Assembly (NCBI GenBank): GCA_038496445.1
Contig: JALMLS010000017.1
Location: 1-64,000 of the forward strand
Direction: 5' to 3'
DNA from: Trichosphaerium sp. ATCC 40318
Lineage: Eukaryota; Discosea; Flabellinia; Trichosidae
Length of the DNA stretch: 64,000 nucleotides
The position numbers were made by a program, and so were the translations under genes. Positions 37,430 to 48,229 of the stretch are shown here, in pieces. Every line of letters begins with the position of its first letter. Within the stretch, counting starts at the first letter, position 1. The notes beneath the pieces were generated by a model. That model did no database searches. It was given only the letters and a program-made list of their open reading frames with translations, and was not told where the DNA came from.

Positions 37430-38473
37430 CTACAACTCTTCACGCTCTAACGTAAGTAGCATGCCATTTTCGTGCCACTCTTTGTGCTCTTCATTTTCCA
37501 CGCCATCAACAAACATACGTTGCACGTGAAGTTGCCCATTCAAATACCACGTTTTATATTCACCATTTAATTTACCATTAACAAACGTACACTGTGCATA
37601 TAGTTGCCCATTCTTATACCACTCTATAAATTCACCATCTATTTTGCCATTAACATAGGTACACTGGTTCTTAAGTCTACTGCTTTTACGCCATCTGTTA
37701 AACTCGCCATTCACTTTCCCATTGACATAAGTGCATTGTATCTTAAGTTCTCCAGTTTCACGCCACTCCTTGTAGTCACCGTTCTTGCTACCGTTAATGT
37801 ACATGACTTGCATCTTAAGTTGTCCATTTTCATACCATATCTCGTACGGTCCGTTTTCTTTATCATCAACACATACAAGCTTTACATAAAGTTGTCCATT
37901 TTCGTACCATTCCATGTGCTCACCGTTTGTCATACCATCTGTGTAGATACATTGCATCTGAAGTTGTCCGTTCTTATGCCACTGCTTTAGTTCACCATTT
38001 TTCTTGCCATCCAGAAAGTTAACTTTCATCTCGAGTTGGCCGTTATCATACCATGCCTTGTACTCTCCATTTTCTTTATTGTCAACGCACATATTCTGTA
38101 TACGTAGTTGTCCATTACTGTACCATTCACTGTGCTCTCCATTTTCCTTGTCATCGATGTACATACACTGCATAGCAATGTTTCCGTTGCTGTGCCACTC
38201 TTTGTAAATACCATTCTTCTTGCCCTTAAGCATAGTGTACTGGGCGCATTTTGCCTTGCTGGTAGTGTTCCAACGCAACCAAATGCCTTCTTTTTCAAGA
38301 CTATTGTTATAGTGTGTGTTTGTGGCGGCTCTTTTGGAGAGCACGTGATACTTCTTAAATATCTCCTCATTAAAAGTGCATAAATAGCGTTGAAGCTCGC
38401 GTGGAATATCTAATATAGTAGTGGGTTGTTCGTCGTTGGTAGAAAGTGATACAGAACTTGAGGATATTTGCAT
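37430..38473 (-). CDS. Intronless MORN-variant/YwqK-repeat protein with F-box-like N-terminus
   Basis: One uninterrupted frame of 347 codons. ATG 38471-38473 is chosen because the frame upstream has only non-ATG codons. The N-terminus (TTILDIPRELQRYLCTFNEE) looks like a short F-box helix set (IPRELxxYL). About twelve repeats of 23 residues follow, with the core NGEYKxWYxNGQLxxQCxYV and the signature EWYxNGQL, as in MORN_2/YwqK repeats. Similar long arrays with an N-terminal F-box are familiar from large DNA viruses of amoebae (Marseilleviridae, Mimiviridae) and from some protists. The lack of introns contrasts with almost every other long gene here. Transfer from, or to, a giant virus is an inference. 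The function is unknown; a protein-binding or substrate-recognition scaffold is plausible. Confidence 0.82.
   Translation of the reverse strand: MQISSSSVSLSTNDEQPTTILDIPRELQRYLCTFNEEIFKKYHVLSKRAATNTHYNNSLEKEGIWLRWNTTSKAKCAQYTMLKGKKNGIYKEWHSNGNIAMQCMYIDDKENGEHSEWYSNGQLRIQNMCVDNKENGEYKAWYDNGQLEMKVNFLDGKKNGELKQWHKNGQLQMQCIYTDGMTNGEHMEWYENGQLYVKLVCVDDKENGPYEIWYENGQLKMQVMYINGSKNGDYKEWRETGELKIQCTYVNGKVNGEFNRWRKSSRLKNQCTYVNGKIDGEFIEWYKNGQLYAQCTFVNGKLNGEYKTWYLNGQLHVQRMFVDGVENEEHKEWHENGMLLTLEREEL
37450..38270 (-). repeat. Array of about twelve 69-nt coding repeats
   Basis: The repeat unit is 69 nt (23 residues) and recurs in register through the whole gene, most similar in the middle. On the plus strand the phrase GTTGCCCATT or GTTGTCCATT marks each unit. 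Neighbouring units differ at many third positions, so the array is old or diversifying rather than freshly amplified. Confidence 0.85.
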
Positions 38474-38758
38474 ATTAAAGTCAAAAAGGTCTAGAAAAGC
38501 TTGTCTGTATAGCAACCTTCAATTATTTCTATCCAAAATGTCGATAAGCGAATAGCTCGTTTATTGTCTTCAAACAAGCAACGTCCAATACAGTTTGCAA
38601 TGCGATAATCAAGCACGTCTGACCAAAACTTAGTTGACGAACGTTTGATGACACGTGGCACTTAGTTGGTTAAGGACTGACTATCATGAAAATCATTGAA
38701 ATAAAAAACCAGCAATCTTGAACATTATAATACAGGTTTAATCAAGACAATATATAGT

Positions 38759-40421
38759 TTAGTTGTTTTGTAGCGCTTTAAGTCTAGCACGCAAGTCTGT
38801 CACACTAGCATTTTTTGTGTCAACGATATCACTTGCACTAACGGTTTCATTATTTTTTTCGTATCGCCTCTTCAATCCTAATTGTTCTATGTCGCTCGCT
38901 TCTTCTTCTTTAGATACTTCTTGCACATCAGATGTATCTTCTAATGTAATCCCTAATACCATAACTTTAATTATCACCCACGTCAATAAATAAAGTAGTA
39001 CCCCATTCATTATCTTCATGTACAACTTTTTTAATCTCTTCAGGTTTTTCTTTCTTTGACCTTGTTTTATAGGTAAGCAACTGACATTTCATCATTGCCA
39101 TTAACAGCTAATGTTATTATTACGTACAGTATTTGCTTTCTTTCCTCTACCTTGAGTGACGACAGTTTCCGACAATGTGAATTACGGCATTCATCATTGG
39201 GTTGCATAACATATCGAGGAAAGAAGTCCTTCATGGAATTGTATCCCAAGTAATATGACACCTCCCCAAATGACAACAAATACCTGTACAAAGTTGTAAA
39301 TATAATAAAGAGAAGCCGAGTTCCTGGTACGTACTTTAGAGCATTTTGAACTAATAGACCAGCGACTAAACAACAGTTAGGAGATCAGGATTCGATATAA
39401 CGCCTAACCTATTCCCATAGTAGTTGGTAATGATGCTGCACAAACACCTTCACGTTTGAGTGTTTTTTCATCTATACCACTGGCAACTATCAAAGGAGGA
39501 GCACACTTAAAGTAAACAATAAGCAAATAATTAACCAACATAAATAAAGAAAAGTTTACCTGAAAACAAGCAGTTACTCCAGGAATTATAAATTGTATGT
39601 GTCCAGATACTGCGTCCTCTGAAACACCAGACTCCATCCAAGGTATATCAAGTTCTAAGCACGCTTGGTTTATTGCAACACGTGCTTCAAAATTATCAAC
39701 ACAACCGAGGACAAGCGACACAGGACTTGAACCATCTACACCGCCCTTCTTGAGGCATTTCAAAAAGTGCTCGAAATTTGCTAGTGTTGTAAGTGGTCGA
39801 ACGTTTCTTGGGTATACGCACTAGTAGTTGTAATATTGTACGTATGTGCTTCGTACTCAACATCTGGGTTAATTTCCTTGAGAGTATCTGCAGCTGCATC
39901 CGTTTTGGTCATGCCTGCTTGGCACGGCCTGAAAAACAATCTGCAAAGTCCAACGTTAAAAAATAGAACTGCCAGTAGGTCACGTGGCATTATTTTCTTT
40001 TCAAACCTACCTGTTCATGTTCGCCATTTCTACTGTATCATAATCAAACATTATTAGTTTACCAACACCACAGCGTGTCAACATTTCAGCCGCAACTGAT
40101 CCAACGCCTCCAAGGCCTACAATCGCCACCGAAAAATTGCGTATACGCTTTACACAGTATAAGACGCTTGTGGGACGGCTTTGTGGGATTTATGCGTACA
40201 TTGTAATCTTCTACAATACCCATTCGCTTTAAAGCCATCAAGCGACTATAAGAGTTAATTAAACGCGTATTATAAGATTATTACCTGTATGGGTTACTAT
40301 CAACGACTTCTGAGCTCATTTCGCCTATACGCTCTCTTGAAGAACATTTAGACGTTTCTAACTGCTTTCGAAGCGAAACAATTTCTTGTTTCAAGCGTTG
40401 AATCTCCTTTTGAGCCTCCAT
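38759..40421 (-). CDS. UBA5: UBA5, the UFM1-activating E1 enzyme
   Basis: It starts [20 protein letters not shown] (ATG 40419-40421), a coiled N-terminus. The ThiF/E1 fold follows: [30 protein letters not shown] (ATP loop), [20 protein letters not shown] (Asp and Arg of the adenylation site), [20 protein letters not shown] (first zinc Cys pair, CFQC), and [14 protein letters not shown] with the catalytic Cys. The second zinc pair is [15 protein letters not shown], a close match to the UBA5 pattern. A long tail ends [10 protein letters not shown] and should carry the UFM1/UFC1-interacting segment. About seven introns. UBA5 activates UFM1 and passes it to UFC1; the pathway modifies ER-bound ribosomes and is absent from most fungi, a useful clue to lineage. 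It is divergent from the LRR-GNAT gene (145 bp). Confidence 0.92.
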
Positions 40422-40566
40422 AGCTTTATCTTTGTATAAATATGGCGTGTCAAACCGAGAAGGATAAAGTAGAACAGTTTTGTATTGGTTCAGCAAAGGA
40501 GCAACCAAATAAGTCAAACTTTCGAAAAGTCAGTTTAGGTCAGTACACGAACGCACGTTCGCCAAA

Positions 40567-43183
40567 ATGACCAGTAAAGCGCTGGAAATTTACTGCTGTG
40601 TTGTTGAGAACTACAAACCAATATTTCTTGCCCTTGCAAGCTCCCCAATAACAGAATTGCATATAGATACGAATAAAGAAGCGAATAGGAACGAAAATCA
40701 AACTCTTCTAGACGCTTTAGCGAATAAAAGCTCAAAAAATTCGTTATCAGCAACTGGTAGGGCCTTAACAAGCGACATCATCAAACAATTATTCGATCCT
40801 GAATGCGCATTCACTCGTCTATCATTTGGTTCGTTTTTCAAGCGTTTTCCTTTTATGGCTAATCATAAAGCACAGTACAATGCCACGACAATGCAGCTAA
40901 ATTATTTGCTCATATACCACCGTTATTCCTTTCGAACAGAACAATCACGAAACTAATCTTAAGCAAAAACACAATACTTCCTGACTCTCTAAAGCATATA
41001 TTTCTATCACTTGAATCAAGTCCTATAGCAGAATTGGGATTAGCATCTGTAAATTTACAGCGATCACGAGTTGTAGATACACTCTCCGAAACTGTAAAGA
41101 AACTATCGTCGACGCTAAAAGTGCTTGATGTGGGTACGTAAAATTAGAACCAACACAATCTAACCACAAATAATAAAAAAAAATCACAAAAATTTTTGGA
41201 TCTTTTTGTGTTTACTTGTTTGGCTCTAGGATCAAATGGACTTGATGATAATAGCGTCAAACTATTATGTAATGCATTGAGTGTACATGATAGTGTCATT
41301 AAAGATCTTGATATATCCAATAACGAATTTGCAAGCGAAGGATGTAAAGTACGACCAAAACCAAAAAAAAAACAAAAAAAAATCACAAAATTTTTCTCAT
41401 TAAATTGTAGGCCGTTAGTGACCTCCTTTGTGCTTCTAAATTGACTTCGATAAATTTAAGCGATAATACACTTACTGAGAGAGTGCGTTCAACCGACAAT
41501 ATTCACTTCAAACCTGACACGTTTAGTTCCTTGTCAACTTACCAGCAGTGCTTTTAATCAACACATTGAAACATCTCAAACTAGATGGCATACCTAGCCT
41601 CAACTCAAAACACCTCTCGGTACGCTACCACGCTCATTTTGACTGAGAAATCACTTACTAATATGAGTACATAGATGGTGGGTAGGGTAATACAAAATAC
41701 ACAATCACTTAAGAGTATCAGCTTAGCAAGAAACAACTTGGACACAAAAGGTGTTGCAGATATTGCAACTGCAATTGTTACAAACAAAACGCTTACTTCA
41801 CTTAACCTCAGTAATGTTGGTAATGGGTTACCTCCTCTGCCAGGTTGCTTGCATATTGTTGATTGTTTATTCTACAATACAAGTATTAAGAAGGTTGATG
41901 TATCAGGGTGGCAAGAAACATTAGAGTCAGCGTATATCCCTGAAATGATTGCTGGTACACAAGCAGTACGATGTCAATGTGTTAAGCTTTTGAAACTGAC
42001 TGATGCTATCATTGATATGGTGACAGAGTTCTATGCTGATGGTAACTATCACTTACTACCTTCGGATTACTAACCTGTTGTTTTAAATAGATCCACGGTG
42101 GCAATACTTTATCAAACAACGGACCAAGGTGAGTCTATCATGTTTGGTTTTTTGCAAATTTTATCCGTTATGTCACGTGGTACTGATGCTAAAACATTTT
42201 AGCGGGTTCCACTTATCAGAAATATAATTGCAAAGCCGACTCTTAAGTATATAAAAGATAAGGGCATTATATGGGAAGCATACACTTCAGTTGATAAACA
42301 TGACCTTCCTGGTCTTAAAGGTACTCCTTTTTTTTCTCTAGAGCCATTTAATGTATCTAATGTATTGATTTTAAGGATGTAGTTGTTGGATGCCACCTTC
42401 TCGGAGACTTAATATTCCGTTTTGTACGTATAAACTGCAATAAACTGCTTAAACATTTCGCCACTATTTTGTTTCCCTTACTCCCTTTTAGCGACACTTC
42501 TCATGTCTTCTACAAAAACTTTATTACGCGTTGGATTGGGAACTGCTACTAAGATTAAGAATTTTTACACTAAACTAGACAAGGTACAAAAAACAAAAAA
42601 CCCAAAGCGTTACAAAACTATAAAACACGTGAAAGGAGATTTTCTGTTTTTGTTTTTTTGGGTTTTTATAGAGCCAACGTTAACTTATTTCGCTTTTTAG
42701 TGGTTTGAATCAACATGTCCTAAAGAGGCTTGGGTTGTAGTATACTCATGTATTGATGTCAGGTTCAAGAAGTATGAACAATCTTAATCCTTCTGTTGAA
42801 CCTTTTTTCTCATTTTTTCCTTTTAGTGATAGATTAGTATGGGATAGTGTAATGCAACAAGGATGTGAGGTAGCTGATCATGAAAATAGAAGGGTCTGGA
42901 CATTTTTAACAGATGAATCTCTTATTCCATTTTACCAAAACTATGGATTTGAAGAGGACCCAACAAAACAGTTGATAATGAGTACGAACTAAAACTACAA
43001 CTTCTTGTTTTAGTGCTAAAAATTTATTTTGTAGAAAATGGACCAAAAGTTTTTTCTGTTGAACGTCCACCACAAGCAAAGGATTCAAAGAGTAAGAGGG
43101 TATCTACAAGATACCGTCGTGAAACTTGGTCAAAGAGTAGTGTAGGTAGCTCAGTAATGCCTCTTGTACCAGAAGAAAAATAG
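40567..43183 (+). CDS. Leucine-rich-repeat protein fused to a GNAT acetyltransferase domain
   Basis: The N-terminal half has LRRs of the RNase-inhibitor/NLR type: SSPIAELGLASVNLQ, STLKVLDVGSNGLDDNSVKL, VIKDLDISNNEFASEG, LTSINLSDNTLTER, INTLKHLKLDGIPS, LKSISLARNNLDTKGVADI and LTSLNLSNVGN. A 49-nt intron (donor GTAACT at about 42,050, branch TACTAAC, acceptor AAATAG) then joins in phase to a GNAT domain: IDMVTEFYADDPRWQYFI, PTLKYIKDKGIIWEAYTS, GCSCWMPPSRRLN, EAWVVVYSCIDVSDRLVWDS, RRVWTFLTDESLIPFYQNYG and FEEDPTKQLIM. The acetyl-CoA loop (normally QxxGxG/A) is weak or diverged. The frame is continuous through about ten introns to TAG 43181-43183. Function unknown; a sensing LRR coupled to an acetyltransferase-like domain is inferred. 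Confidence 0.72.
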
Positions 43184-43508
43184 TTTGAAGTTTTTAACAC
43201 ATCACAATAAAGTCTGTACTATACAATCAAAACTTCTGGATTTTGTTGCCGCTAGAGATTTTGATATGTTTTATCATTGATTTGTATTGCCCTAAGCAAT
43301 GGTGTTGCAAGGACTTGTAAGCAATGGGCGTGAAACCATTGGTTAATTGCTGTTTTGCTTTCTTTCATGGTCAATGTAAGAACAGCATGTGCCCGTGGCA
43401 CAAACTTGAATGAACATTACTTTATTGTGGTAAAAAAAAGGTGTAGTTTACAAGTTCCCACATTCTATTAGACTTTACAACATTTGCTGATACTCCCTAG
43501 TACTTTAA

Positions 43509-44737
43509 TTAAGCTAGTGCAAAAATATACAAAGGAAAAACGTACAATCCTTGAGGTTCAGGTCGCTTAGTCCACCATACCATAAATCCAATAACGGCCG
43601 CTGCAATAATAACAAAAGCTAACACACCCACTACAACTATTGCCCAGAGAGGAAACCCTCCTAGTGTCCTTTGTTAGCAGTTTACAGCGATATCAATAAA
43701 GTACCTTTGGATTGTGAATCTTGTCCAGAGGAAGCGGAATTTGGGGCTACTGTTGTTGGCGGCAATGTAGTTGGTAGCTCTGTTGTTGGAGGCGTCGTTG
43801 TTGGTGAAGCACTTGTTGGTGATAACGTTGTTGGTGTAACTGTGGTTGGCACTATTGTTGTTGGATTTACAGTAGTTGGAGTCTCTGTAGTTGGCGGAGC
43901 GGTTGTGGGCGCATTTGTAGTCGGCAACGCTGTCGTTGGTGGAGTAGTTGTTGGTGGTAGAGTTCTTGGCGGAACAGTTGTTGGTGGTGGAGTTGTTGGT
44001 GGAACAGTTGTTGGTGGGACAGTTGTGGGCGGAAGACTTGTTGGAGGCGTTGTTGGTGGAGCACTTGGTGGAACAGTTGTTGGTGCATCGGTTGTCGGTG
44101 AATCAGTTGTAGGTGGAATAGTTGTTGGTGAAGCAGTTGTTGGTGGCGGAGGAGGGACATAAGGCGTTTCTGTACAATTAAAACAGTAGAAAACTTTTAA
44201 GCCATTCTCTATATTCTCGTCGTATCCACGCATGAAACATTTCGTTTCTGTACTTAAAATGGATACAGAGCCCAATGTAAGGACGGAAGTATTTAGCCCT
44301 GAAGGTGGCACATAACCCATGAGATTGAGCCAATTCAATGATGTCTCTTTATCGAAATTTAATTTCAAGAATGTGTTCCACTCGCTAACAACAACTGATC
44401 CCTATTAAGCGATTAAACACAGTTTATCGATTTTTTCAGAAAACAAAAACTTTTGTACGTTGGATACACTATCGCTAAGTTCATCATAAGCTGGAAACCC
44501 GCTGCTTGTGCCTTCTAGTTCTGAACCAGTTAAAAAAGGTAGCGCTTGGTCCTCTGAATGAACTGCAAAAAACCTAATACTGTGTTCTTCTGGTTCATAC
44601 GTTTTATCTGGGGCGTATATATCTTCTACGACTACGTTTAAATAGCAGGTAGACTGACCCTTTATATAAACTCTGCAATACGTAAATTGGAATGCTAAAC
44701 AAGCTAGAAACCATAGCGCTTGAACAGTGGTCGCCAT
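43509..44737 (-). CDS. Surface protein with signal peptide, mucin-like PTT stalk and C-terminal helix
   Basis: It starts MATTVQALWFLACLAFQFTY, a clear signal peptide. The ectodomain has STCYLNVVVEDIY, DKTYEPEEHSIRFF, then after a 58-nt intron GSVVVSEWNTFLKLNF, LNWLNLMGYVPPSGLNTSVL and ETKCFMRGYDENIENGLKVF, closing with YCFNC. A Pro/Thr stalk of about 140 residues follows (PTTxPPTT units), ending near SSGQDSQSK. Then a membrane helix (GGFPLWAIVVVGVLAFVIIA, AAVIGFMVWW) and a short basic tail (TKRPEPQGL). This is a type I cell-surface protein with a stalk open to O-glycosylation. The ectodomain resembles the product of the divergent gene at 44976. The last residues before the stop at about 43,509 may change if a final intron exists. 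Confidence 0.8.
43745..44161 (-). repeat. Pro-Thr-Thr stalk repeats
   Basis: The DNA repeats a 12-15 nt theme (GTTGTTGGTGGA and variants on the plus strand) that encodes PTTxPPTT-type units on the minus strand. The opposite strand is also open over the whole stretch, giving an artefactual Val/Gly-rich frame. Such tracts commonly vary in length between strains. Confidence 0.88.
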
Positions 44738-44975
44738 GATGCTTTGTTGGTTCTGTTACCTGAAGCAAAATGCTGTCTCCAAAACGGGCACAATTCTTGG
44801 CTGTTCGGGTAAAATACAATGAATCAAACAGCACGCTATATAAATATACAAAGGTGGCGGTAACAAGACCCATAGTTTGAACCACGAAGTTTCTCGTAGA
44901 CCAAAATAGGACCGTGCGATTTGGAGTAGTCGCATTCATTTAACGAGGCTAAGACATTCACTTATTCTTAACACC

Positions 44976-45633
44976 ATGAAAGCAACTACAGCTGTATTGG
45001 TTGTATTCATATCATGTGTAGCTGCACTACACTACGAGAGAATTCAAGTCAAATGCACGATGCAATTAGCTTCAGAAACTATCTACACCGAAACAAAACT
45101 ATGGCCAGATAGTGATAGTTTCATTGTATTTGACTATGCGTTCATCACGAACAATAAGCAATACAAAGAAATAGAAGACTTGTATGATTATAGAATTAGG
45201 CTACGACCAATTGAGTGGACAGTTAATGCAACAGCAGAACAATTACTAAAAGACTATATCGAGGGTGGTGCTATTTTGAAGGCATCACTAGCACCAGAAC
45301 CTTTTACTGCAAAGTATGATGTAATGCCCGGAAACCATATTTTAGACGTTATGGGCTTATTTGACTATGATACAACAGGTCTTGAAGCAGGTAAAGCCTT
45401 TCTATCTCTAGATAAAATAAAAACTAATTTCCTAATACTTTTTTTTAACAGCTGCTCCTTTAATATCCTTAAACTTGGGTTATCTTCACAGTACAGCTGC
45501 CAAAGAAATACAAATGCACTTTGACAAAAACACTAGAAATGGACTTTCCTTCACATTAACACAAACTGTACTCGTGACGAATATGACCCAATACCAGCTC
45601 CAGTTTAAGGCAATAAAGTGCTTCATTTATTAA
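44976..45633 (+). CDS. Secreted protein related to the neighbouring mucin-stalk protein
   Basis: Two exons. MKATTAVLVVFISCVAALHY is a signal peptide. The mature part has VKCTMQLASETIYTETKLWP, SDSFIVFDYAF, YDYRIRLRPIEWTVNATAEQ, NHILDVMGLFDYDTTGLEA, then after a 62-nt intron APLISLNLGYLHSTAAKEIQ, MHFDKNTRNGLSFT and QYQLQFKAIKCFIY. Several blocks align in order with the divergent gene's ectodomain (LMGxxxxxxGL; TK/AKE...D.N..NGL). There is no stalk and no membrane helix, so the product should be soluble outside the cell or in a vesicle lumen. Potential N-glycosylation sites include NATA and NMTQ. No known family recognised. ATG 44976, stop 45631-45633. Confidence 0.8.
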
Positions 45634-45888
45634 AATACAAGCCCTCCCATTGTACATTAACTTTTCAAGAACAAAGTTTGGTCACGTGCTTGTAGCATCA
45701 GGCTAAAGCAAACGTTGAAGACTCAAATCTGATTTTTAAGCCAGCTCATAACACTGCTTTTCATCTACATTTTGGGCAAGCTGAGTAACTGTAGCTTTTA
45801 AACATTGTTAGAACCTTCATATTAAACCTACAACACTTGCAATAAACCAAACTGTGAAGTCCAACCAATGTCTCCATGCCCGCAGATG

Positions 45889-46587
45889 TCAATTTTCTAC
45901 ACCCGATACTTGAATACCTTTAACACCTATCAACGCTCTAATACCTTCATCTGTCACTTTACAGTTTTCCAGTGATATACTGTATACTCCAGCAAGCGCC
46001 TTTATACCTTCATCCGTGACTGCTGTGTTATTCAAGTGAATGGTGTGTACACCATGAAGATGCTTAATACTTTCGTCTGTCACCTTAGTATTTGTAAGAT
46101 CAATTGTGTGAACTCCAGCAAGTTCTATTACTCCTTTGTCTGTTACACGTTTGTTATTACGTAGGTTTAATGTATGTATTCCCTTGAGACGTTGTACTAT
46201 GTCATCAGTAATAACACCACAAGTGGCAAAGTTGGCTGAACGTAGATTTGACACAGTTTTGAGCAATGTTAAGAGTGGTAGCTTGCGCCAAGGTATTCTT
46301 CTGCAGAGATCGATGTTACGTATACCCTTCAATGTACCTATCGTAAGGCAAGACTGTCTATACTTGTTGAACGTAAATAGAGAGTTTTTAACAATACCGT
46401 TGTATTTTCTCATTTGCTCCATGTCCGATGAATGCTTGGGATAGACTATCATGTAGCCTACATAATTATGGATTATTTCAGCTGTATGAGAACAAGTTTG
46501 AGCTATAGCAAGCCTGTCTCTATCTAGCATCTCGAAAATGTATGTTAATGTCTCACAAGGAAGGGTGAGGAGAGTTGCTGCCGCCAT
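45889..46587 (-). CDS. Intronless F-box/leucine-rich-repeat protein of giant-virus-like type
   Basis: One open frame of 232 codons (ATG 46585-46587, MAAATLLTLPCETLTYIFEM). The N-terminus is an F-box (LPCETLTYIFEMLDRDRLAI, with CSHTAEII). A linker leads to five or six short LRRs in the distinctive form GVHTIDLTNTKVTDESIKHL, GVHTIHLNNTAVTDEGIKAL and GVYSISLENCKVTDEGIRAL. The G(V/I)HTIxLxxTxVTDEG phrasing is known to me mainly from giant viruses of protists and a few hosts. F-box proteins recruit substrates to SCF ubiquitin ligases, and the LRRs would be the bait. No intron, unlike its neighbours. Together with the repeat gene at 37430 it forms a pair of repeat-rich F-box-like genes in this accessory block. 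Confidence 0.82.
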   Translation of the reverse strand: MAAATLLTLPCETLTYIFEMLDRDRLAIAQTCSHTAEIIHNYVGYMIVYPKHSSDMEQMRKYNGIVKNSLFTFNKYRQSCLTIGTLKGIRNIDLCRRIPWRKLPLLTLLKTVSNLRSANFATCGVITDDIVQRLKGIHTLNLRNNKRVTDKGVIELAGVHTIDLTNTKVTDESIKHLHGVHTIHLNNTAVTDEGIKALAGVYSISLENCKVTDEGIRALIGVKGIQVSGVEN

Positions 46588-47169
46588 AGCGCTATTTATT
46601 TGGCACGTGACAAAGAAAACACAAGAAATTTCAGGTTTGAACAAATATGACCTACCAACTAGACGTACATTAGCAACTACGACAGAAAGTAGATATCACC
46701 CACTCCGCCTGGTGGAAACTACATTTCTTTTTTTGAACATCTTTTCCAATGTAAATGAACCACAATTGCTCTGCGCTTGACCCTTCCATCAGGGGCGAAT
46801 GTGTTCCTTCCTTACCGAGAAGTACTTCGTTTGCTGGTTGGTAGCCAAAGGACTGTTCCAATCATTTGCATTCCTAGTGAGCACAACATCTGAACTTAAT
46901 GAGTTGCTTGTGGTTAGTGACACACAGTTCTAACGATTAGTGAGTATTGTAGGACTTGTAACTACTTTTTGGTTGCCAACAATACTCTTATCACGTGACA
47001 GAACTGTAAACACTGAAAGGTTGGAGTGTACCGTACACTAATCTAAAATCTGCTTTATTAATTCAACTTTTATAGAATAGGGCATGTGTCATAAGGCCTG
47101 TCACTGGTTTCTACAATACCAAGTATCCTTTATGACAGTTTTAGTAATAAATGTACTATGATAAAGTTA
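46588..47169. other. Intergenic region with CACGTG palindromes
   Basis: No gene supported. A 60-codon minus frame at 46670-46861 lacks an ATG and any recognisable motif. Two CACGTG palindromes (46604, 46992) are present upstream of the F-box/LRR gene. Confidence 0.4.
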
Positions 47170-47730
47170 TTACCTAGCTTTCCAGAACTTCTTCCTATAT
47201 TGACTCACTGTTTGTCTCACAAACTTGAGGTTGTCAAGGGTGCTACGCTCAAAAGTTAAACCCAGCTATCAAAAAAAAAAAAACATACGAATAAAAACCA
47301 ATAATCTTATCACCTGACCACTCTATTTCTAGTTGGATTATGTCGTTATCATCCAAATATTGTTTTTCTGGATCACAAACCAACATGGGTACTTCTAAGA
47401 GAGCCATAAACACGAAAAATACAAGAAACAAAGATTTTCCCTTTAAAAAAAAAACAATGGACGCCGTTTTGTGGAGGTGATACCTTTAGTTTCATTATAT
47501 CTTCTTTGCATCTTGATTGACCATTTACCTCTTGTAAAATACCAAAGTTCAAAACCACCAACACACCTCAATTTAAGTCCAAGAATATCTTCCTGTGCGT
47601 CACATAGACATATTTTGTAGGTTCCATTTTGTTTTATCTCCAGATAATAAATATCAGCACGACTATCAAACCAACCACCATTACAGTAGTAACGCCTTTT
47701 GTATCCTTGTTAGTGTATCATAAAACAATA
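47170..47730 (-). CDS. Unrecognised gene, 5' end unresolved
   Basis: Three open segments join on the minus strand: RRYYCNGGWFDSRADIYYLE, QNGTYKICLCDAQEDILGLK, GGFELWYFTRGKWSIKMQRR; then FLVFFVFMALLEVPMLVCDP, YLDDNDIIQLEIEWSGD; then GLTFERSTLDNLKFVRQTVS and the end YRKKFWKAR. Cys residues and a hydrophobic stretch in the middle could mean a membrane or secreted protein. Stop TAA at 47170-47172. No convincing ATG precedes the first segment, so an upstream exon is likely. No family recognised. Confidence 0.42.
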
Positions 47731-48229
47731 CAAAAAAAAAAGGCAGTGCTGCGTATTTGGTGGTAAAAATAGACTTTTCCGAAATTTTAAGCAAGTGAGG
47801 TCACTGTGGAATCATATGTCTGATCCGCATTGAAAAGTGCATGTTACAAAAGGTTATGTAATTATTCGTTTAGGCTGATACTAGCGGAATATCACGTGAG
47901 GTGGAAAATAGAGACAGTGATTTGTCTGGAAGCTGATGAGAAACTAAGTGTCGTTTCAAAGTCAGTGAACCTAAATGAAGAGTCAGAACCTATTTATAAA
48001 TAGAAACAAGCCCACGTGGCAATGTGGTATAATATTTCTAGAGGAAGAGGATGTAGATTGTCTTCGCATAGTACATTACAATCAAAGCGTTCCATTAAGG
48101 CTTGTTTTATACTTATTGTTTGATTATATTGAGCCTAGCCTAGACTTTTGAACAGTATTTTGTTGAAATAGGTTAAGTTCTAGTGCTTTTCTGAACACCT
48201 TTCCTCTAAAGAAATTAACGTACTTTACA
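47731..48229. other. Poorly resolved non-coding stretch
   Basis: No reading frame with protein-like character. Contains CACGTG at 47893 and 48013. Could hold the 5' exon or promoter of the minus-strand gene that ends at 47170. Confidence 0.35.

Noticed and set aside
41144-41386. Minus-strand Phe/Leu-rich frame opposite the LRR gene
   Set aside because: Antisense shadow of A-rich intron and exon sequence. The plus strand carries clear LRRs.
43671-44162. Long plus-strand frame rich in Val-Gly-Gly (VVGGxVVG)
   Set aside because: It is the antisense of the PTT stalk repeats; it has no ATG start and its composition follows from the repeat. The minus-strand reading has a signal peptide and a membrane helix on either side.
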